A stretch of DNA of 64,000 bases, taken from the NCBI RefSeq assembly GCF_024970185.1, contig NZ_CP103965.1:6591001-6655000 (forward strand). The letters are read 5' to 3'. Origin of the DNA: Pseudomonas sp. N3-W (GTDB lineage: Bacteria > Pseudomonadota > Gammaproteobacteria > Pseudomonadales > Pseudomonadaceae). Numbering within the stretch: position 1 is the first letter of the stretch; every line of letters begins with the position of its first letter. The notes beneath the pieces are model-generated. The model saw only the letters and a list, made by a program, of their open reading frames with translations. It ran no database searches and was not told the origin of the DNA. Of this stretch, positions 45,620 through 53,554 are shown one piece after another. A program made the translations under genes and the position numbers.

Positions 45620-46733
45620 CGCACACATCCTCCAGGCGCCGCGCACCGGCATTGGCCATTACGTCGCCGAGCTGGTGAATGCCCTGGCCTGTGAGCCGGA
45701 CGTCGAGTTATCGCTGTTCCACGGCTGGGGCTGGAGTTCTTCATTACCCGGCGCCGCCATGCCTGGTTATTCGCGACTCACGCCATTGCTGCGGCAAATT
45801 CCCGGCGCCTATCAAGCACGGCGCTGGCTGACGCAGAAGCGCTTCGATCAGGGCCGCTCCCAAGGCATCGACCTGTATCACGAACCCAGTCTGTGGCCGC
45901 TGTCATTCGACGGCCCGACAGTGATCACCCTGCATGACCTGACACACCTGCATTATCCCGAGACGCAACCGCCGGCACGAATGCGGGAAATCGAGCGGCG
46001 ACTGGCGGACGGGGTGCAGCAGGCGCGACTGATTCTGACTGACTCACAAGCTGTCGCTGACGAGGCCCAGGACTATTTCGCACTGCCAGCCGAACGTTTT
46101 GTCGTCGCTCCGCTGGGGGTGGCCGCACGCTTTCATCCACGCGAAGACGAAGCTGTCGATGCTGTGCTCAAGGCCCACGGGGTTACGGCGCGGGAATACT
46201 TTCTGTGCGTCGGCACGCTGGAACCCCGCAAGAACCTGACACTGGCCCTGCGCGCCCATGCCCTGCTGTCACCCACGCAACGCCAGCAGTTCCCGTTATT
46301 GATCGTCGGTATGGCCGGCTGGCAGCGTGAGCAGTTCAATGAGGAACTGCTTCAGTCCCTGGCCTGCGGTCATGTGTGCCTGCTGGGTTATTTGCCGGAC
46401 GAGGACGTGGCGCAACTATTGGCCGGAGCACGGGCGCTGGTTTTTCCATCGCTATATGAAGGCTTCGGTCTGCCGATTCTGGAAGCCATGGCCAGCGGCA
46501 CGCCGGTGATTGTGACCCGACATTCGGCGATGCCGGAAGTGGCGGGCAGCGCGGGTAACTACATTAGATCTGACGACCCGCACGGCCTGCGCGATGCCAT
46601 GAGCCGTTTGATTGACGACAACACGCATTGGCAGGAATGCCGAGAAGCGGGACTACAACAAGCGAAGCTTTTTTCCTGGGAACGTTGCGCGAAAATCACA
46701 GCGCACGCTTACCGCCAGGCATTGGGAGGTTGA
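45603..46733 (+). CDS. wbpY: D-rhamnan glycosyltransferase (WbpY-like)
   Basis: 376 residues from the ATG at 45603 (MQIALNAHILQAPRTGIGHY), chosen over an ORF start at 45537 that lies inside wbpX; GAGG precedes it. GT4 glycosyltransferase: TGIGHYVAEL acceptor-side loop, FLCVGTLEPRKNL, LYEGFGLPILEAMASGTPV (E-x7-E). Expected to add D-rhamnose during chain growth with WbpX and WbpZ. Confidence 0.9.
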   Translation: MQIALNAHILQAPRTGIGHYVAELVNALACEPDVELSLFHGWGWSSSLPGAAMPGYSRLTPLLRQIPGAYQARRWLTQKRFDQGRSQGIDLYHEPSLWPLSFDGPTVITLHDLTHLHYPETQPPARMREIERRLADGVQQARLILTDSQAVADEAQDYFALPAERFVVAPLGVAARFHPREDEAVDAVLKAHGVTAREYFLCVGTLEPRKNLTLALRAHALLSPTQRQQFPLLIVGMAGWQREQFNEELLQSLACGHVCLLGYLPDEDVAQLLAGARALVFPSLYEGFGLPILEAMASGTPVIVTRHSAMPEVAGSAGNYIRSDDPHGLRDAMSRLIDDNTHWQECREAGLQQAKLFSWERCAKITAHAYRQALGG

Positions 46734-47864
46734 ATGCGAGTTCTTCATTTTTTCAAGACGTACCTGCCCGATTCAATGGGTGGTATCGAACAAGTCATCT
46801 TCCAGTTATGCGAAAGCGGCGCCCAACACGGCATTGAAGGCCAGGTGCTGACCCTCAGCGCCGACCCGTTTCCCCCCGTGGTGCAACTCGGACAGCACGA
46901 AGTGCACCGGGCCAAACTCGACATCCAGTTCGCCTCCACCGGATTTTCCTGGAGCGTGTTCAAACAGTTTCGCGAGATGGCCGCCGAAGCCGATGTCGTC
47001 AATTACCACTTTCCATGGCCTTTCATGGACCTGGTGCACTTCGCCGGCCAGTCGGATAAACCCACTGTGGTTACTTACCACTCCGACATCATTCGCCAGA
47101 AATATCTGCTTAAACTCTATCGGCCCTTGATGAACCGCTTCCTCGCCAGCGCCGACCGTATCGTCGTTGCCTCGCCCAACTACCTGCACACCAGCGACGT
47201 GTTGCAGCAGTTCCAGCACAAGACCCAGATTATCCCCTACGGCCTCAACAAGGCAGGTTATCCACAGGCTGAACGCGAACGCATGGACAAATGGCGACAG
47301 AAGCTGGGTGACAAGTTTTTCCTGTTCGTCGGTGTGATGCGTTATTACAAAGGCCTGCATATCTTGCTTGAGGCCTTGAAAGACGTGGATTACCCAGTGG
47401 TGATCGTCGGCGCCGGACCACTGGAACGGGAGCTGCATGCCCAAGCCATGGCGCTGGGGTTGCGCAATATTCACTTCCTTGGCCGTTTGGGTGACGAAGA
47501 CAAGGTCGCCCTGCTGCAATTGAGCTACTCCATCGTATTTCCCTCGCACCTGCGTTCCGAAGCGTTCGGCATCTCGTTGCTCGAAGGCGCGATGTACGGC
47601 AAGCCGATGATCTCCAGCGAGATCGGCACCGGCACCAGCTACATCAATATCCACAACGAAACCGGGCTGGTGGTGCCGCCGAGCAATCCACAGGCGCTCC
47701 GCGAAGCCATGCGCACACTCTGGGACAATCCGGTGCTTGCGGCGCAAATGGGCGAGAAGGCAGAAGCACGATATCGGCGGTTGTTCACGGCGGATGAAAT
47801 GGGCCGTAAATGGACGGAGCTGTATCAAGAGTTGCTGGAAGAAAAGTCCCTGTCCTACGCATAA
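46734..47864 (+). CDS. wbpZ: D-rhamnan glycosyltransferase (WbpZ-like)
   Basis: 376 residues, GT4. MRVLHFFKTYLPDSMGGIEQ opens the protein; FLFVGVMRYYKGLHILLEAL and RSEAFGISLLEGAMYGKP (E-x7-E) are in the donor half. In P. aeruginosa WbpZ adds the first D-rhamnose to the lipid-linked primer. Last gene of the operon; its start directly follows the wbpY stop, and the hairpin at 47871-47895 ends the operon. Confidence 0.9.
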   Translation: MRVLHFFKTYLPDSMGGIEQVIFQLCESGAQHGIEGQVLTLSADPFPPVVQLGQHEVHRAKLDIQFASTGFSWSVFKQFREMAAEADVVNYHFPWPFMDLVHFAGQSDKPTVVTYHSDIIRQKYLLKLYRPLMNRFLASADRIVVASPNYLHTSDVLQQFQHKTQIIPYGLNKAGYPQAERERMDKWRQKLGDKFFLFVGVMRYYKGLHILLEALKDVDYPVVIVGAGPLERELHAQAMALGLRNIHFLGRLGDEDKVALLQLSYSIVFPSHLRSEAFGISLLEGAMYGKPMISSEIGTGTSYINIHNETGLVVPPSNPQALREAMRTLWDNPVLAAQMGEKAEARYRRLFTADEMGRKWTELYQELLEEKSLSYA

Positions 47865-47870
47865 AAGGTC

Positions 47871-47895
47871 AAAAGATCGCAGGCTGCGATCTTTT
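47871..47895. terminator. Bidirectional terminator hairpin
   Basis: AAAAGATCGCA and TGCGATCTTTT (11-base arms) with a GGC loop, 6 bases after wbpZ and 9 bases from the end of the convergent oxidoreductase gene. Its A/T-rich outer arms give a U-run in both directions. Confidence 0.8.
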
Positions 47896-47903
47896 GATTT
47901 CGG

Positions 47904-49934
47904 CTAAAGGTCCAGCACCAACGGCTGCGAACCCTGCGCCGGTATCGCACAACAAATCAGCACCTGTCCCTCTTCCAGCACCTGCGCCGGGGGCTGTGGA
48001 TAATTCACCTGGCCGCTGATCAACCGGGTCCTGCAAGTCCCGCACGAGCCACCACGGCAACTGAATTCCGGACGCAGGCCACGGCTTTCCGCCAGCTCCA
48101 ACAAACTGCCACCATCGGGTTGCCAGCGGCCCTCTTTGGCCGAACGCTGAAACACCACCGGCACCGAGGTCGTCGCGGCCGGCGGTTGTTCGATGACCAC
48201 TGCATCGGGATCCGGCCGACGGCGCAGCGTTGAGGGGCCGAACGTTTCGGCGTGGATCTGCGAGTCGCGGATATCCAGTTCCCTCAGGTTGTCGTACAGC
48301 CCTTGGGTAAAACTGCCCGGCCCGCACACGACAAAATCCAGCTGATCGTAGTCTTCTACCTCAACAATGTTGCGCAGCAACGCCGTGTCGATGCGCCCGG
48401 TCAGGTCGAAATCTTCGCCTTCACGGGCGTCGGCTTCCGGTTGGCTGAGCAAGCGCACGATGCGAACGGTGTCGCCGGCGCCTTCAAGCAACCGATCCAA
48501 CTCTTGGCGAAACGGTTGATCCGCCAGGGTCCGCGAACTCTGGAATAACCAGGTCGGCCGAATGTGCCGCGTGCGCCAGCCCTGATAAACCACTTCGCGC
48601 AGCATCGACAGCAAAGGTGTAATGCCAACCCCGGCAGCCAGCAGCACCAACGGCCGACGCTCATGGGGCGCCACGGTGAAATGCCCCTGAGGTGCTCGCG
48701 CTTGCAGCACATCGCCGACGCGGATCTGTTCGTGCACATGGGAAGATACTACGCCGTCACGCTTCACGCTGATGCGCAAGAAATCATCGCTCGGCGCACT
48801 CGACAGGCTGTAGGTACGGATATGCGTTTCGCCGCCCACCTCGAAACGCAGCGGCAAATGCTGCCCGGCCTGGAACACCGGCAGCCCAATGCCATCGGCG
48901 GGTTCCAGATAAACCGAGCGGATGTTTTGGCTTTCCGTCTCAATTCGCACCACCCGCAGTGGCCGCCACGCATCACCCAACGCCTGGGCTTGCAGGCGTG
49001 CGGCAGCCTGTGCCCAGGTCCCGGTCATCAAACTGTTAGACGACATCCCATCGAAGCGCCAACGCAAGGCCAACGCCGCCGGCCGCCGCACCACGCGTTC
49101 AACCTCCAGCGTCCACAAGCGTTCGGCGCCTTGAAAAGCTTCGACTTGCGGGCCATCGAGGATGACGCCGGTGCGACCGGTGAGTTGTAGCAGGTCGCCG
49201 GTCTTGAAATCGATGAACAGCAAACCGGCCCGTGGATTGACCAGCAGGTTGCCCAATGTGTTGAAGAACAGGTTGCCGGCGAAATCCGGGATGGTCAGGC
49301 GATTGCCTTCGATACGGACGAAACCGGGCTGACCACCGCGATGCGAAACGTCTACCGAGTGTTGGCCATCGACATCCACGTAACTGGCGACAAAGAACGT
49401 ATCCGCCCCGGCGATCATTGCTGTCGCCGCATCATCCAGCGCATGGAGGTGCTGAGCGACGCGGGTTGAGGGATCGGCCAGCGGCACCGAATGAAACTGG
49501 CGCAGTTGGATGTACTGCGGGCAGTTGCCGAATGACTGTTGCACCGAGACCTCAAACCCGCCCGCTGTCATTGCACCGATACGCCCGTTGATGCGGTTGC
49601 GCCGCCGGGTGTGCAGTTCGATGCCGAGCAAACCAATGGCCGCGCCGACTTGCAGCTGAGCAGGGTCATTGGCATCGGGCAGGCTGTCGAGTTGCAATAG
49701 TGACGGTTCGGGAGAGTGGGCAAAACCTGGTGCGCCTTCGAGGATGCTGGCCCAGGGATTGCCGTCAACATCCACCGCGCCGTAAAGCATGAACGGCAGT
49801 TGCTGATAGAACTGGCGGTGTTGGTCCGGCAACTCGCTGCGAATCACCCTACGGCCGAGGGTGTCCATTCGCTCGGCAACACCGACGTGTTCCTGCAACT
49901 GGCGCTCGCCAGCGTGCCACGGTGAATGGTTCAT
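47904..49934 (-). CDS. Fused PNPOx-like / FAD-NAD(P) reductase / 2Fe-2S ferredoxin protein
   Basis: 676 residues from the ATG at 49934 with AGGAG upstream. Three parts by eye: residues 1-260, a PNPOx-like split barrel (DTFFVASYVDVDGQHSVDVS, FIDFKTGDLLQLTGR); residues 320-560, a ferredoxin-reductase module with FAD site RTYSLSSAPSDD and nucleotide-binding LLAAGVGITPLLSMLREVVY; residues 590-676, a plant-type 2Fe-2S ferredoxin (FSCRGGSCGTCRTRL, then LICCAIP). An electron-transfer chain in one polypeptide; electron acceptor unknown. Followed upstream by a glutathione transferase and a LysR regulator on the same strand. Confidence 0.85.
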   Translation of the reverse strand: MNHSPWHAGERQLQEHVGVAERMDTLGRRVIRSELPDQHRQFYQQLPFMLYGAVDVDGNPWASILEGAPGFAHSPEPSLLQLDSLPDANDPAQLQVGAAIGLLGIELHTRRRNRINGRIGAMTAGGFEVSVQQSFGNCPQYIQLRQFHSVPLADPSTRVAQHLHALDDAATAMIAGADTFFVASYVDVDGQHSVDVSHRGGQPGFVRIEGNRLTIPDFAGNLFFNTLGNLLVNPRAGLLFIDFKTGDLLQLTGRTGVILDGPQVEAFQGAERLWTLEVERVVRRPAALALRWRFDGMSSNSLMTGTWAQAAARLQAQALGDAWRPLRVVRIETESQNIRSVYLEPADGIGLPVFQAGQHLPLRFEVGGETHIRTYSLSSAPSDDFLRISVKRDGVVSSHVHEQIRVGDVLQARAPQGHFTVAPHERRPLVLLAAGVGITPLLSMLREVVYQGWRTRHIRPTWLFQSSRTLADQPFRQELDRLLEGAGDTVRIVRLLSQPEADAREGEDFDLTGRIDTALLRNIVEVEDYDQLDFVVCGPGSFTQGLYDNLRELDIRDSQIHAETFGPSTLRRRPDPDAVVIEQPPAATTSVPVVFQRSAKEGRWQPDGGSLLELAESRGLRPEFSCRGGSCGTCRTRLISGQVNYPQPPAQVLEEGQVLICCAIPAQGSQPLVLDL

Positions 49935-49962
49935 GACAGGGACTCCTTTTGATCGCGAACCG

Positions 49963-49988
49963 GTGGGAGCGAACAGGCTTGCTCCCAC
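49963..49988. repeat. REP-type hairpin
   Basis: GTGGGAGC at 49963-49970 and GCTCCCAC at 49981-49988 face each other between the glutathione transferase and the oxidoreductase genes. Confidence 0.65.
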
Positions 49989-50003
49989 AGGGTTTGACGG
50001 GGA

Positions 50004-50630
50004 TCAGGCAGAGGTCTGCAAACCCGCAACAGTGCGCGGCATGCCGACAAACCCAGGCAAGTCTTCAATCCTCGCCAGCCACGCCCTCACGTTGGCGTAT
50101 TGCTCAAGCGACACATTGCCTTCCGGCGCATGGGCGATGTAGGTGTAGGCGGCGACATCGGCGATGGTCGGCTCACTCCCCACCAGATACCGGGAGTTGG
50201 TCAACTCTTGATCAATCACCTTGAGCAGCGCATGGGACTGGCTAACCACTTCTTCAGCGTTGTAAGGCGCTCCAAATACAGTGATCAATCGTGCCCGGGC
50301 CGGGCCGGAGGCAATTTGTCCGGCGGCAACCGACAACCAGCGCTGCACCTTGGCGGCACCGACCGGATCGGTGGGCAACCAGCGGCCGTGGCCATATTTT
50401 TGCGCCAGGTACACCAGAATGGCATTCGAATCGGCAAGGACCACGCCATCGTCCTCAATCACCGGCACCTGGCCAAAGGAGTTGAGCGCCAGGAACTCCG
50501 GCTGTTTATGCTCGCCCTTGGGCAGATCGACAAAGATCAATTCGGTGGGCAGGTTCAGCAGAGACAGCATCAGCTCCACACGGTGAGCATGGCCGGAACG
50601 CGGGAAGTTATAGAGTTTGATCGCAGGCAT
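50004..50630 (-). CDS. Glutathione S-transferase family protein
   Basis: 208 residues. N-terminal thioredoxin-like domain ([19 protein letters not shown], then [20 protein letters not shown], with the cis-Pro and Glu/Asp-Ser glutathione site) and an all-helical C-terminal domain ([15 protein letters not shown], the N-capping box). The start at 50630 (MPAIKLY) is preferred to one four codons earlier. It conjugates glutathione to electrophiles or reduces peroxides; substrate unknown. Same strand as the flavo-Fe-S oxidoreductase, and next to a LysR regulator, suggesting a small detoxification locus. Confidence 0.88.
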   Translation of the reverse strand: MPAIKLYNFPRSGHAHRVELMLSLLNLPTELIFVDLPKGEHKQPEFLALNSFGQVPVIEDDGVVLADSNAILVYLAQKYGHGRWLPTDPVGAAKVQRWLSVAAGQIASGPARARLITVFGAPYNAEEVVSQSHALLKVIDQELTNSRYLVGSEPTIADVAAYTYIAHAPEGNVSLEQYANVRAWLARIEDLPGFVGMPRTVAGLQTSA

Positions 50631-50756
50631 GGTCGGCTCCATTGAATGGCGCCGTCTGGAAAAGGTCGGCGCCGATGAAGGCCATCATCTACCTCTCGCC
50701 AAAACAACAGAATAACCAGGCAATGCAATCCATTATTTCATCCAGCGCAATAAACC

Positions 50757-51659
50757 TCAGGATTGAAGCGCCGGGTGTTCTCGCAAGGTGCTCACCGCAA
50801 AGTCCACGAAACTGCGAATCCGCGCCGGTGCCTTGCGACCGCCCTGATACACCACATGAATCGGCAAAGGCGGCAGTTCAAAGTCCGCCAGGACGATTTC
50901 AAGATCACCCGCCGCTACTTTGCTCGCCACCTGATAAGACAGGACACGGGTCAATCCCAGCCCCAGACACGCGGCACTGATGGCCGCCTGATTGGCGGTC
51001 ACCACCAGACGCGGTTCCGGACGCACGTTGAGCGGCTGATCGTTTTCAACAAAAGCCCAGTTTTTGATCTGACCGATGGACGAGGTGGCGATCACCGGCA
51101 ACCGTGACAGCGCCTCAGGGTGCGCAGGCCGGCCATGGGTTTGCAAATAAGCGGGCGAGCCGCAGACCACTCGCCGTACTTCACCGACCCGAATTGCATG
51201 CTGATTGCTGTCAGGCAACTCCCCAATCCGTACCGCAACGTCGATGCCCTCCTCGACCATGCTCACCACGCGATCCACCAGCAACGCGTTGATACTCACC
51301 TCAGGGAACTGCGTGAGATAACCCACCATCACCGGTGTGACAAACAGCTCACCAAACAGAACCGGCGCGGTGAGCGTCAATTGGCCACGGGGCTGGGCGT
51401 GGCTGCCTGCTGCCGAATCCTCGGCTTCCTGCACTTCGGCGAGAATTCTGCGACAGTCTTCCAGGTAGCGTTGCCCCGTCTCACTTAAATGCACGCTTCG
51501 GGTAGTGCGTGTCAGCAGTTGCGTGCCAATGCGTTTTTCCAGCGCCGCCACGGCCCGGGTCACGCTGGCCGCCGACATCCCCAAACGCCGGGCGGCCGCC
51601 GAGAAGCCTTGCTCCTGGGCGACGGCGGCGAAGACCTGCATTTCGTGGAAGCGGTCCAT
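50757..51659 (-). CDS. LysR family transcriptional regulator
   Basis: 300 residues. Winged helix-turn-helix FAAVAQEQGFSAAARRLGMS and ASVTRAVAALEKRIGTQLLT at the N-terminus, ligand-binding domain from about residue 90 (GQLTLTAPVLFGELFVTPVM). Member of the large CrgA-like LysR group. The neighbouring glutathione transferase and oxidoreductase on the same strand are the obvious candidate targets, but no operator is recognisable. Confidence 0.88.
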   Translation of the reverse strand: MDRFHEMQVFAAVAQEQGFSAAARRLGMSAASVTRAVAALEKRIGTQLLTRTTRSVHLSETGQRYLEDCRRILAEVQEAEDSAAGSHAQPRGQLTLTAPVLFGELFVTPVMVGYLTQFPEVSINALLVDRVVSMVEEGIDVAVRIGELPDSNQHAIRVGEVRRVVCGSPAYLQTHGRPAHPEALSRLPVIATSSIGQIKNWAFVENDQPLNVRPEPRLVVTANQAAISAACLGLGLTRVLSYQVASKVAAGDLEIVLADFELPPLPIHVVYQGGRKAPARIRSFVDFAVSTLREHPALQS

Positions 51660-51984
51660 GGATGCTCCTGCGCTCGGGTAAAAAAAATCGCAGCCTGGGC
51701 TGCGATTTTTATCGTCGGGTGGCGTAAATATAGATTGTCACAAAAACAGCCGAAAAATCTCAAGCAATCATGCCCAAGTTGGACAGGTTAACGGTGACTG
51801 TATAACTTAATTTTTTTGACGAATTCATTACGCTGAAAAACATTACCTTATGGGCATAAGGTTATTCGTTAAGTAAATAAGTGAAGAGATCTCGATTGAA
51901 ATTATTCCTTGAACGCAGCCTTGCCTTGTGCCCATTAGTTATTAAATCGTAAAGCCCGACCGCTGGATTGGTCACCCGCGCTAG
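51660..51984. other. AT-rich gap between LysR and luxR genes
   Basis: 325 bases without a gene. It holds a perfect hairpin at 51683-51710 (arms AAAAATCGCAGCC / GGCTGCGATTTTT), 24 bases before the LysR start, and a second dyad ACCTTATGGGCATAAGGT at 51845-51862. The stretch 51780-51900 is clearly richer in A+T than neighbouring genes, a possible border of the quorum-sensing island. Confidence 0.6.
51683..51710 (-). terminator. Rho-independent terminator-like hairpin downstream of luxR
   Basis: AAAAATCGCAGCC pairs with GGCTGCGATTTTT across TG (13-base arms). On the minus strand it follows luxR by 275 bases and precedes the LysR gene, so it probably insulates the regulator from the quorum-sensing genes. 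Confidence 0.6.
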
Positions 51985-52704
51985 TTATTTCCAGAGCAAC
52001 CCCATGAGGGAAGCCTTGACCGCAGCGGCGATCTTGTTCTGACACCCCAGTTTTTTCAGGCAATGGTTTATATGGAAATTGACGGTTCGCTTGGTAATAC
52101 CCAGGATGATGGAAACATCGTCCGAAGATTTTCCGTCAGCGGTCCATTGCAGAATTTCCTTTTCCCTTTGAGACAACTCAATGGGCACCGGTAGAACAGA
52201 CCCCGCCCCGCGCAGCTGCAACCGGGTCATCCCCAAGTGAGTGATCTGTGCAAGCCAGGAAAGCTCAGCCTGTTTTGTCTCGAGCTCCAGGGCCGTGATC
52301 GGGTCACTGCCGCGGGCGAACGTCACCAGCCCCTGGGCTTCGCTATTGAGCAGTGTTTGCCCCCACCCCTGCGAAAGTCCGTGAGATTGTGCATCCCGCC
52401 AGAAATCAGGAGCCTGGGCTTTGAGTTCGGCGTCCCACAGCACCGGCTTTACACTTCTAAGTGTCCGGATAACGTAGGGATCGATTTCCAGGTAGCGATT
52501 GGCCGCGTAGGCCGCCTGCCAGGCGGGTGAGTAATTGTTGACGAGAAACAGGCAAGGCTTGGTGATGGGAAAAAGTCTTCTCGAACCATAGGCCGCATAG
52601 TCAAACTCCAACTGCCTGGCAACGGTCTTGATATTGTCGAACAATAATTCGACATCCGTTGCGGACATAGCATTTTCCAACAGGTCAGCCTGCCAGTGCG
52701 ACAT
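51985..52704 (-). CDS. LuxR-family quorum-sensing regulator
   Basis: 239 residues from the ATG at 52704 (MSHWQADLLENAMS, AAAGGAAT upstream); the longer frame to 52773 would cover the lux box. N-terminal autoinducer-binding domain: FDYAAYGSRR, NNYSPAWQAAYAANRYLEID with the conserved Trp, Tyr and Asp, VLWD. C-terminal GerE helix-turn-helix: LSQREKEILQWTADGKSSDD and ILGITKRTVNFHINHCLKKL. It should bind an acyl-homoserine lactone and control the divergent luxI gene. Which acyl chain it senses cannot be told. Confidence 0.92.
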   Translation of the reverse strand: MSHWQADLLENAMSATDVELLFDNIKTVARQLEFDYAAYGSRRLFPITKPCLFLVNNYSPAWQAAYAANRYLEIDPYVIRTLRSVKPVLWDAELKAQAPDFWRDAQSHGLSQGWGQTLLNSEAQGLVTFARGSDPITALELETKQAELSWLAQITHLGMTRLQLRGAGSVLPVPIELSQREKEILQWTADGKSSDDVSIILGITKRTVNFHINHCLKKLGCQNKIAAAVKASLMGLLWK

Positions 52705-52782
52705 AGAGAATTCCTTTCTCATTATTATTTCTAGTTGGCCTTGCGCCAACATGCCTAGCATATTTCCAAACATTTCCGATAG

Positions 52783-52798
52783 CTGTCAAGGGTGACAG
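52783..52798. promoter_or_regulatory. Candidate lux/las-type box between luxR and luxI
   Basis: CTGTCAAGGGTGACAG fits the CT-N12-AG las/rhl/lux consensus and has 6-base arms CTGTCA/TGACAG. It lies 64 bases before the luxI start and 79 before the luxR start, the right place for LuxR activation of luxI. Confidence 0.7.
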
Positions 52799-52861
52799 TA
52801 GTGCGCAATCACGACATGCACTCTAATCGCCACCCAGCAAGTCACTAAAAAGGAAAGGTTG

Positions 52862-53416
52862 ATGGATTACATGTCAGGACGATACGACGAGCTTACGTCA
52901 GTCGAGCGTCAGCGGTTGGCACATTATCGGTATCAGGTTTTCGTTGAACGCCTCGGTTGGGAATTGTCGACCCCTGCCGATTTCGAGTTCGACCAGTTTG
53001 ACCACAGTGGCACTCACTACATCGTCGCGGAACAGGACGGCGGAAACATAAAGGGATGCGCACGCCTTTTACCCACCACCCAGCCGTATCTGCTGAGTGA
53101 AGTGTTCACCTCATTGCTGGGCGACGTTCCTGCCCCTTGCCAGGACGACGTCTGGGAGCTGTCACGTTTCACCTCTCTGGACCTTGATGCCCAAACCGGC
53201 AGAGACGAACAGATGATGTCGGACGAAAACACCGTTGGCCTGTTCCTGGCCACCCTGGATTACGCCAAAGCCTGCGGTGTCTCGCATCTGGTGTCGGTTT
53301 CCCCTGTGGCTATCGGTCGTCTGCTGAAGCGCGGCGGCATCGATTTCAAATGGCTGGCACCTCCGCAAGTGCTGGACAACCGCACCCTGGGGGCCTGTTA
53401 CATCACGGTGCAGTAA
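52862..53416 (+). CDS. Acyl-homoserine-lactone synthase (LuxI family)
   Basis: 184 residues from ATG 52862 (or 52871); AAGGAAAGG precedes it. All conserved LuxI residues are visible: Arg and Phe in HYRYQVFVERLGW, Trp in the same block, two Asp in FEFDQFDHSGTHY, Arg in CARLLPT, Phe in SEVF, Glu and Arg in VWELSRFTS. It makes an AHL from S-adenosylmethionine and acyl-ACP. The Thr-rich region after the Pro...that decides 3-oxo chains is not diagnostic here. Divergent from luxR; followed after 138 bases by the AfsA-like gene. Confidence 0.93.
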   Translation: MDYMSGRYDELTSVERQRLAHYRYQVFVERLGWELSTPADFEFDQFDHSGTHYIVAEQDGGNIKGCARLLPTTQPYLLSEVFTSLLGDVPAPCQDDVWELSRFTSLDLDAQTGRDEQMMSDENTVGLFLATLDYAKACGVSHLVSVSPVAIGRLLKRGGIDFKWLAPPQVLDNRTLGACYITVQ

Positions 53417-53459
53417 TCCTTTCTGCACCCGTTAACGCATAAAAATATCAAGTGAAGTT

Positions 53460-53489
53460 GCCGATACGAGCCGGGCGGCTCATATCGGC
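53460..53489. other. Hairpin between luxI and the AfsA-like gene
   Basis: GCCGATACGAGCC (53460-53472) pairs with GGCTCATATCGGC (53477-53489) around GGGC with one mismatch. There is no U-run, so it is more likely an mRNA processing or attenuating structure than a full terminator. Confidence 0.5.
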
Positions 53490-53554
53490 GTGCGTCGATC
53501 TTGCGACATGGATAGCGACTGCTGGAAACCAACGTTCAACACAGAGGGAAGATC

